DNA from: Akkermansia muciniphila
GTDB taxonomy: Bacteria; Verrucomicrobiota; Verrucomicrobiia; Limisphaerales; SXTU01
Direction of reading: 5' to 3'
DNA length: 6,489 nt
Assembly (NCBI GenBank): GCA_945872195.1
Contig: CAMBZO010000156.1
Location: 1 to 6,489, forward strand
Position numbers and translations under genes: made by a program. This document shows, piece after piece, positions 1 through 6,200 of the stretch. The notes under the pieces are model-generated. The model searched no databases and had not been told where the DNA came from. It saw nothing but the letters and a program-made list of their open reading frames with translations. Position 1 is the stretch's first letter; the number at the start of each line of letters is the position of its first letter.

Positions 1-2
1 TG

Positions 3-1847
3 GGCAACGACGTTTCCAACCTCTGGGGCGGCACCTTCCACTCCGTCGGCAACCGCATCCTCCGCAAGCACGCCGCCGTGCTGGGCTGGCGGCCCGACTT
101 CACCATCCTCGACCGCGAGGACGCCAAGGATCTCCTCCAAGCCTGCGTGGACGAGTCCGGCATCGACGTGAAGGAGACGCGTTTTCCGAAGCCCGACGTG
201 CTCGGCGACATCTTCTCGATGGCGCTGAACACGGGCCGCTCCATCGCCGAGACGCTGGCGCAGGACTACGACCACTTCGCGCCGCTGGTCGGCAAGATTG
301 AGGACATCGCCGCCCGCTACCGCGCGCGCAAGCAAGCCACGAACGGCATGGACTTCGACGACCTGCTCACGCAATGGCTCGCCGTCCTGCGCGACTTCCC
401 CGACCTGCGCGACTTCTACCAGCGCCGCTTCCAGTTCATCCTCGTGGACGAGTATCAGGACACGAACTCGCTTCAGGGCGAACTCATCGACCGCCTCGCC
501 GCCGTCCACAAGAACGTCATGGTGGTGGGCGACGACGCGCAAAGCATCTACGCGTGGCGCGGGGCGAACTTCAAAAACATCCTCGAGTTCCCGCAGCGCT
601 ACTTCGGCTGCCAGACGTTCAAGATTGAGGTCAACTACCGGAGCACGCCGGAGATTCTTGCCTTCGCCAACGCCGCCATCGCGCCGAACATCCACCAGTT
701 CCAGAAGGCGCTGGCTCCCGCGCGACCATCCGGCATGAAGCCCGTCGTGGTCGCGTGCATGGACGCGGGCGAGCAGGCCTCCTTCGTCGCCCAGCGAGCG
801 CTGGAGCTGCGTGATGAAGGTATCCCGCTGAACGAGATGGCCGTGCTCTACCGCTCACACTTCCACGCGCTGGAGCTGCAGTTCGAGCTGACCCGCCGCA
901 ACATCCCCTTCAGCATCACGAGTGGCATCCGCTTCTTCGAGCAAGCCCATGTGAAGGACGTGGCCGCCTACCTCAAGCTCGTCCACAACCCGCACGATGA
1001 AATAAGCTTTAAGCGTCTGGCGCGCATGATGCCGGGCGTGGGCGGCAAGAGCGCGGACAAGTTGTGGCAGAAGTTCAATGGCGAATGGCGAATGGCGAAT
1101 AGCGAATCGGTGACGGCCGACGGCTCACGCGCCATTCACCATTCGCCATTTGCCATTTCCTCCCTCGCTGCTTCGCTCGCCCGCTGTGCCGCCGCCGTGC
1201 CGAAGAAGACAACCGTCGCCTGGGCGCAGTTTACCGCCACCATCGCGCAGCTCTGCGCGCCGGAACTGCGCGCCAAGACGGACGCCATGATTCGGCTCAT
1301 GTTGGAGGCGGGCTACGAGGACTACCTCAAGGCGACTTACACAAACTTCCGTAACCGGCTTGAGGACTTGGAGCAGCTCGCCGCCTTCTCGCGCCAGTTC
1401 GCGACCGTCGAGGACTTCCTCACCCAGCTCGCGCTGCTCACGAACGTCGAGGCCGAGGACAACAAACCGCGTGAGGATGACCACGAGAAGCTTCGCCTCT
1501 CGTCCATTCATCAGGCCAAGGGCCTCGAGTTCCGCGTCGTCTTCGTCATCATGCTTTGCGATGGACTCTTTCCTTCCTCGCGCTCGATGGATTCACCCGA
1601 GGGCGAGGAGGAAGAGCGCCGCCTCTTCTACGTGGCCGTCACGCGCGCGAAGGACGAACTCTACTTGAGCCACCCGCTTATGCGCTTCATCCAAGGCGGC
1701 GGCGATGCTCTGCAGCAGCCCTCCCGCTTCCTCGCCGACATCCCAGTGGAGCTGCGCGAGGAATGGAACCTCCGCCCGCACGCCCCCGCCACGGACTTCA
1801 GCGACATGGGAGAAACCAGCGAGCACAGCGAGGAATCGCCGTTCTGA
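3..1847 (+). CDS. UvrD/PcrA/Rep-type superfamily 1 ATP-dependent DNA helicase, 5'-truncated by the window edge
   Basis: This is the C-terminal ~614 codons of a 3'-5' superfamily 1A DNA helicase, a cytoplasmic motor that unwinds DNA in repair and replication restart. The frame is already open at base 3 and reads GGTFHS (motif Ib region) before the first GTG at base 78, so that GTG is internal. Walker A (motif I) and motif Ia lie outside the window. Numbering codon 3 as residue 1, visible motifs are: motif II FILVDEYQDT at about 145-154; motif III with VVGDDAQSIYAWRG at 174-187; motif IV NYRS at 211-214; a 2B-type region IRFFEQAHVKDVAAYL at about 309-324; a helix-hairpin-helix-like MPGVGGKSADKLW at about 343-355; motif V HQAKGLEF at 503-510; motif VI RRLFYVAVTRAKDELYL at 539-555. 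All core residues that can be seen are intact. An odd stretch at residues 359-385 (NGEWRMANSE...) is encoded by a 7-bp repeat palindrome and is not expected in this family. The protein ends with a short acidic tail. Whether it is the UvrD/PcrA or the Rep orthologue cannot be settled from this fragment. Confidence 0.96.
   Translation, partial: GNDVSNLWGGTFHSVGNRILRKHAAVLGWRPDFTILDREDAKDLLQACVDESGIDVKETRFPKPDVLGDIFSMALNTGRSIAETLAQDYDHFAPLVGKIEDIAARYRARKQATNGMDFDDLLTQWLAVLRDFPDLRDFYQRRFQFILVDEYQDTNSLQGELIDRLAAVHKNVMVVGDDAQSIYAWRGANFKNILEFPQRYFGCQTFKIEVNYRSTPEILAFANAAIAPNIHQFQKALAPARPSGMKPVVVACMDAGEQASFVAQRALELRDEGIPLNEMAVLYRSHFHALELQFELTRRNIPFSITSGIRFFEQAHVKDVAAYLKLVHNPHDEISFKRLARMMPGVGGKSADKLWQKFNGEWRMANSESVTADGSRAIHHSPFAISSLAASLARCAAAVPKKTTVAWAQFTATIAQLCAPELRAKTDAMIRLMLEAGYEDYLKATYTNFRNRLEDLEQLAAFSRQFATVEDFLTQLALLTNVEAEDNKPREDDHEKLRLSSIHQAKGLEFRVVFVIMLCDGLFPSSRSMDSPEGEEEERRLFYVAVTRAKDELYLSHPLMRFIQGGGDALQQPSRFLADIPVELREEWNLRPHAPATDFSDMGETSEHSEESPF
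1077..1157. repeat. Inverted pair of 7-bp tandem repeat arrays (AATGGCG heptads) inside the helicase gene
   Basis: The left arm, 1077-1104, is four heptads: AATGGCG three times, then AATAGCG. The right arm, 1130-1157, is four heptads of the reverse-complement type: CGCCATT, CACCATT, CGCCATT, TGCCATT. Pairing the arms antiparallel gives 28 positions: 25 Watson-Crick pairs, one G-T (G-U in RNA) and two A-C mismatches. The 25-nt loop, 1105-1129, itself holds two heptad-like copies, GACGGCC and GACGGCT at 1112-1125, and a GTGA/TCAC pair (1110-1113 with 1125-1128) that could extend the stem. The element sits in frame in the helicase and is translated as about 27 extra residues after the GVGGKSADKLW segment of the 2B-like region. 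The repeat and its pairing are read directly from the sequence; an origin by insertion is inference. Confidence 0.9.
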
Positions 1848-1850
1848 CGC

Positions 1851-1869
1851 GAGCGGAGCACGTCCGCTC
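1851..1869 (+). terminator. Stem-loop just after the helicase stop codon, possible terminator or intergenic repeat
   Basis: GAGCGGA (1851-1857) and TCCGCTC (1863-1869) form a perfect 7-bp stem around the 5-nt loop GCACG. Three further pairs (1847-1849 with 1871-1873) extend it after one C-A mismatch, so the structure begins on the last base of the helicase stop codon. There is no T tract downstream, so a classic intrinsic terminator is not supported. It could be a Rho-independent-like 3' end barrier, an mRNA-stabilising hairpin, or part of a dispersed intergenic repeat. The segment also carries a direct repeat, CACGTCCGC, at 1859-1867 and 1869-1877. Confidence 0.4.
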
Positions 1870-1902
1870 ACGTCCGCGCTCCATGAGTAGGCAAAGTAGT
1901 TG

Positions 1903-1930
1903 TTGTCAGAGCGAGCCGGGCAATTAATCT
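1903..1930 (+). promoter_or_regulatory. Weak sigma70-like promoter candidate upstream of the thioredoxin-like gene
   Basis: TTGTCA at 1903-1908 matches five of six bases of the -35 consensus. TAATCT at 1925-1930, after a 16-bp spacer, is a poor -10 (three of six). The stretch around 1921-1930 is the only AT-rich patch in the gap. If used, transcription would start about at the ATG of the next gene (1937), giving a leaderless or nearly leaderless mRNA. That would agree with the absence of a Shine-Dalgarno-like purine run in the last 15 bases before the ATG. The match is weak and the promoters of this lineage are not known to me. Confidence 0.22.
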
Positions 1931-1936
1931 GCGACT

Positions 1937-3238
1937 ATGAAGCCCGAATCACACCAACGCCCAACCCTGTCTTTACCGCAAATGATCGCCCTGCTGGCCG
2001 CCGCACCGCTGCTCGCGTTGGCCGCCGACTCGCAGGACGTGCAGCTCAAGCTGCTCTCGTCCGGCGGCGTGTCCAAGATGGGCGGCTACATGCCGCAGCG
2101 TCTCGCCATCTCTGCGGAGAAGCCCGACGGCATCAAGAAACTCCCCGCTGACCTCGCCGCCCCGCTCTTCGGAACGCTCAAGCTCGGCGCGAGTGATGCA
2201 CCCACCAGCATCGCCGTCGTGCTGGATGAGCCGGAGGGCAAGCCCTCGCGCCTCTTCGTGGACGCCAACTCCAACGGCGACCTCACCGACGACCCTGCCC
2301 CCACCTGGACTCCGCGCACCGCCAAGGGCAAGGACGGCACCGACTTCACCACCTTCTTCGGAAGCGCGAAGGTGGGCGTGCCGCTCGGCAAGGAGAAGGC
2401 CGAGCTGAACTTCCAGATGCATCGCTTCGACAAGCGCGACCCGGGCCGCGCGGCGATGAATGGCTTCCTGTTCTACTACTCCGACTACGCGCGCGAGGGC
2501 GAGGTCACGCTCGGTGGCAAGACTTACAAGGCGCTGCTCGCAGACCGCATGGCCACGGGCGACTTCCGCGGCAAAGAAGCGGCCACATCGGGGGTGCAGC
2601 TGTTCATTGATGGCGATGGCGACGGAAAGTTTAACGCCAGCAGCGAAGCCCACGACGTGCGCCAGCCGTTCAACGTCGGCGGCCAGACCTATGAGATCGC
2701 CGGATTGACGGCGGGCGGCGAGTCCTTCCGCATCCAGAAGTCCGTCAAGGTCGTCGCCGAAAAGAAGTCCGCACCGCGGCCCGAACTGCTCGCCACCGGC
2801 AAACCCGCCACCGTCTTCAAGGCCAAGACCACCGAGGGCGTGGCGATTGATTTCCCCGCCAGCTACAAGGGCAAGATCGTCCTGCTCGACTTCTGGGCGA
2901 TCTGGTGCGGCCCGTGCATCGGTGAGCTGCCGAACCTCACGGCGGCCTACCAGAAGTTCCACGGCCAGGGCTTTGAGATTCTGGGCATCAGCCTCGACCG
3001 CGCGGGCGACGAGAAGAAGCTCGCCGACTTCACGAAGGCGAAGAATATGCCGTGGCCACAAGTCTTCGACGGCAAGTATTGGCAGGCTGAGGTCGCCCAG
3101 ACCTACGGCGTGCGCTCCATCCCCACCGCCTACCTCGTGGATGGCGACACCGGCATGGTCATCGCGAGCAGCGGCCTGCGCGGCGCGCAGTTGGAGAAGA
3201 CCATCGAGGCCGCGCTGGCGAAGAAGAGCGGGAAGTAA
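1937..3238 (+). CDS. Exported TlpA/ResA-like thiol-disulfide oxidoreductase with an N-terminal domain bearing calcium-loop-like motifs
   Basis: A complete 433-aa protein ending in TAA. The N-terminus has a basic/polar n-region (K2, R8), a hydrophobic core at about residues 16-29 (MIALLAAAPLLALA) and a likely signal peptidase I site after ALAA near residue 30, so it should act outside the cytoplasm. Start at ATG 1937 is chosen because the next Met (residue 16, base 1982) would remove the n-region. The C-terminal domain (about 285-430) is thioredoxin-fold: KGKIVLLDFWAIWCGPC gives the redox pair C324 and C327, and SIPTAYLVD supplies the cis-proline P396. This is typical of TlpA/ResA/AhpC-TSA-like proteins that reduce or exchange disulfides in envelope proteins. 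The N-terminal ~250 residues are not a domain I can name. They hold two Asp-rich loops, DANSNGDLTDD (109-119) and DGDGDGKFN (225-233), resembling EF-hand/dockerin calcium loops. The natural substrate is unknown. It lies 89 bp after the helicase on the same strand, with a hairpin between, so independent expression is likely. No strong ribosome binding site is visible. Confidence 0.92.
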   Translation: MKPESHQRPTLSLPQMIALLAAAPLLALAADSQDVQLKLLSSGGVSKMGGYMPQRLAISAEKPDGIKKLPADLAAPLFGTLKLGASDAPTSIAVVLDEPEGKPSRLFVDANSNGDLTDDPAPTWTPRTAKGKDGTDFTTFFGSAKVGVPLGKEKAELNFQMHRFDKRDPGRAAMNGFLFYYSDYAREGEVTLGGKTYKALLADRMATGDFRGKEAATSGVQLFIDGDGDGKFNASSEAHDVRQPFNVGGQTYEIAGLTAGGESFRIQKSVKVVAEKKSAPRPELLATGKPATVFKAKTTEGVAIDFPASYKGKIVLLDFWAIWCGPCIGELPNLTAAYQKFHGQGFEILGISLDRAGDEKKLADFTKAKNMPWPQVFDGKYWQAEVAQTYGVRSIPTAYLVDGDTGMVIASSGLRGAQLEKTIEAALAKKSGK

Positions 3239-3265
3239 GCGGCGACCGGCTACAGGCCGACGCTT
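3237..3265. terminator. Imperfect hairpin in the convergent gap, possible bidirectional terminator
   Basis: The 29-bp gap between two converging stop codons contains CGGC (3247-3250) and GCCG (3256-3259) around the loop TACAG, flanked by AAGCG (3237-3241) and CGCTT (3261-3265) with an asymmetric internal loop. A pairing of GCG (3242-3244) with CGC (3261-3263) is an alternative outer stem. The position is where a shared terminator would be expected, but the stem is short and interrupted and neither strand has a proper T run, so the call rests mostly on context. Confidence 0.3.
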
Positions 3266-3267
3266 CG

Positions 3268-6200
3268 TCAGTTCACGAACGTCAGCTCGTTCGTCTCCAG
3301 CAGCACCTGCGCGAGTTTCTCCCACGGATAGAGCCGACGTGCGGCGATCGGGGCGACGAAGTCGCGCTGGGAGTTCCACTGCTTGCCCGTGGCCACGGGC
3401 GGAGTTTGCTTCGCGTCGAGTTCTCTGATGATGGCGGTCCACGTAAAGGTGTCGTTCACGCCCCCCAACCTCCCGTCCACGACGAAGTCAAGCGTGTCTC
3501 CCGCGTTCACCTTCACCCGGGGGACGACCATCGGCACCTCGCTGCGCAGCGCCACCCCGCGCGCGATGGAGCCTGCGCTGCTGAAGATTATCTGGCCTTG
3601 CACGCCATCGCTGTTCTGGCCGGTGTGCGCGAGCGATCCCTCGATGCTCACCAGCATATCGTCCATCGCAGTCCAGCGGCGGATGGCCGCCTGCGTGTAA
3701 GCCAGGCCGGGATGCCCGCCGTTGGCCGACAGGTGGAAGTTGCCCGCGCGCGAATCCGGGATGCGCGGCGTGGATTGGTAGAAGCGTGACTGCGGGCTGT
3801 AGAGCAAAGGCCAGAACGCGCCGACGCGACCGGTGCGGTTGTCCACGCTGCCGAGGCCGTATTCCCAAGGCGGCTGGCCGGGGAGCGGACCTTTGGGAGC
3901 GGACATTTCGCTGAAGAGGTAGTTGAGCGCGAGCTTGAGTTCCGTGTCTGTCGGCAAGCGTGAGTAGATGAGGCGGTAGAGCATCTTCACGCGCTCCAGG
4001 TCGTTGGGCAGGGATTTCAAATCGCCGCGCTGGACGGTGTTGCGCGCCTGCTCGATGACCAGCGGGCTGTTCATCATGAAGAGCGCCTGTTGCGGGACGA
4101 CGGTGTTATTCCGCTGGCCGGTGCTGAGGTCGGGGTTCGCGAAGTCGAATGCCCCGAACATGTTCGGCAGGTTGGCGCGATCCACGAGCCCATACACACT
4201 GCGGCGGTCGGAGTATTCGCCGTCGGTGTCGGGGCGGTCGAGGCGCTCGCCGGGGCCGCCCATCTTGAAGTCCAGCTTGCCGCCGATGTGCAGCACGGTG
4301 TCGCGCAGCGCCTCGAACTCGAGCCGCCGCCGGTTCTGCTGCCAGAGCCAGCGGTTCTCCGGGTCCACTTGCGCGAAGCGCGGGTTGTCCTCGCTGCTCT
4401 GCTGCCACGCGTGCGAGAGCATCATGAGCTTCTGAAGTTTCTTCACCGACCAGCCGTTCTCCATGAACTGCCACGCGAGATAGTCGAGCAACTCCGGGTG
4501 CGTGGGCGGGTCGGAGCGGAGGCCGAAGTCATTCGCCGTCCGCACGATGCCCTCGCCGAACTGGTGGAGCCAGACGCGGTTCACCATCACGCGGGCGGTG
4601 AGCGGGTTGTCGGGCGAGGCGATTTCCTTCGCCAGCTCCAAGCGCCCACTGCCGTCGCGGAACGGCGCACGGTTTTCACCCGAGAGGATTTCGAGGAACT
4701 GGCGCGGCGCGTCCGGGCCACGGCTGCCGCGGTTGCCCTTGATGTAAACGTAGCTGTCACGCGGCTGCGGTGAGTCGTTGAGCACGACGGCGCGGGGCGG
4801 GGCGCCGGTGTGCGAGGTGCGGAGATCTTCAACCACGCGCGCGAGCCGCTGCTGCTCGGTGCGGACGGTGCCCAGGTTGCGGACGCGCGCGAGCGAGGCT
4901 TCGACCTTCTCGTCGGTGAAGAGATACGCGGGCGAGGCGGGGTCATGGAGGACGCGGCGGATTTCCTCCTGCGCCGCGTCGGCCAGGCCGGTGGGCGCGG
5001 CCGGGGCGTTTGTGCCGCCTGTGCGCACGCGATTGGCGTGCTGCGCGGCGAGCTGCCCCCAGCGCGTGTTGGCGTCCGTGAAGAGCCGCGCGAAGTTCGT
5101 CGCCACGACTGCGATGGAGCCGGGCGGCGAAGTGAGCGCGCGGGCGACCAGCGGATTGACGGGCTTGTTCGTGTCGCCACTCGAGCGCAGGCGGAGCGCG
5201 ATGGGCGTGGCGGCCTTGAGGAAGTTCGTCGCCGGCAACGCGGCGAACTCGTGCCAGACGGAGAGCACGGGATGATGTGTGGTCTTCGCCTTGGCCAGCG
5301 CGTCCTTCCAGCCCGTGGCGACGGCGGGCAGCAGGTTGCGCCGCTGCATGAACTGGCCGAACGGCGTCGTGTTCGTCGGGTGGCCGAAGTCGTGGAGCGC
5401 CTTGAAGTAATCGTTGATGCGGAACACCAGCTCGGCGCGGGCGCGGGCGCGCAGGCCGTCCTCGAACTTCTTCAGCCCGTCCTCTGCCTCGGCGAGCGCC
5501 TTCTGGAACGTGCGGAACTCCGGCGTGTCCTTGTTGACGGGCAGCTCCGCTCCGTCGCGCGGCTCCGTGCTGCTCGCGAAGACCCCGTGCAGCGCATAGT
5601 AATCTTTCGTCGGGATGGGGTCGAACTTGTGATCGTGGCAGCGCGCGCACGTCACGGACAAAGCGAGGAAGCCCTTCGTCACCACGTCAATCCGGTCGTC
5701 AATCAGGTCGTCCGCGTTGTTGTTCAGCCGCGGGCCGAGCGTGATGAAGCCCAGCGCGGCCAAGTCGCTGCGCGACGGTTGAGAGTTGAGCGTTGAGCGT
5801 TGAGTGGGGGGTAGCTTCTCCGTAGCGGCGTTGGCGGCTTTGGACTTTGGACTTTGGACTTTGGACTCCTCCTCCCCGACCAGTCGGTCGGCGGCGATTT
5901 GAAGTTTGGCGAACTGGTCGAAGGGGCGGTCGTCGTTGAAGGACTGGATGACCCAGTCGCGGTAGGTGTGCGAATGGAGGTAACGCGTCTCGCCCCGGTT
6001 GTTGTTGCGGCGACCCGTGGTGTCGCCGTAGCGCGCGACGTCGAGCCAGTGGCGGCCCCAACGCTCACCGTAGCGCGGCGAGGCGAGCAGGCGGTCTATG
6101 ATTTTCTCGAAGGCTTGCGGCGATTCGTCGGCGAGGAAGTCGTCCACCTCCGCGAGCGTCGGCGGGAGGCCGGTGAGGTTGAACGTCGCGCGGCGGATGA

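Noticed and set aside
78..80. GTG as the start codon of the helicase
   Set aside because: The upstream codons from base 3 are open and encode the conserved GTFHS and LRKHA residues of the helicase, so the gene begins before the window.
1077..1160. CRISPR-like array
   Set aside because: The units are 7 bp and directly adjacent with no unique spacers between them, and the block lies inside a coding gene.
1973..3442. 489-codon open frame on the minus strand opposite the thioredoxin-like gene
   Set aside because: It overlaps a convincing gene almost completely, shows low-complexity Arg/Ala/Glu-rich composition without any recognisable domain, and is explained by high GC at third codon positions.
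5433..5454. GCGCGG-type short repeat near the middle of the PSCyt2/PSD1 gene
   Set aside because: It encodes alternating Arg/Ala in a helical linker and is explained by codon choice in a GC-rich gene; it is short and imperfect.
4810..5796. 328-codon open frame on the plus strand opposite the PSCyt2/PSD1 gene
   Set aside because: It is antisense to well-conserved family motifs and has Arg/Val/Glu-rich composition typical of a GC-rich shadow frame, with no recognisable domain.
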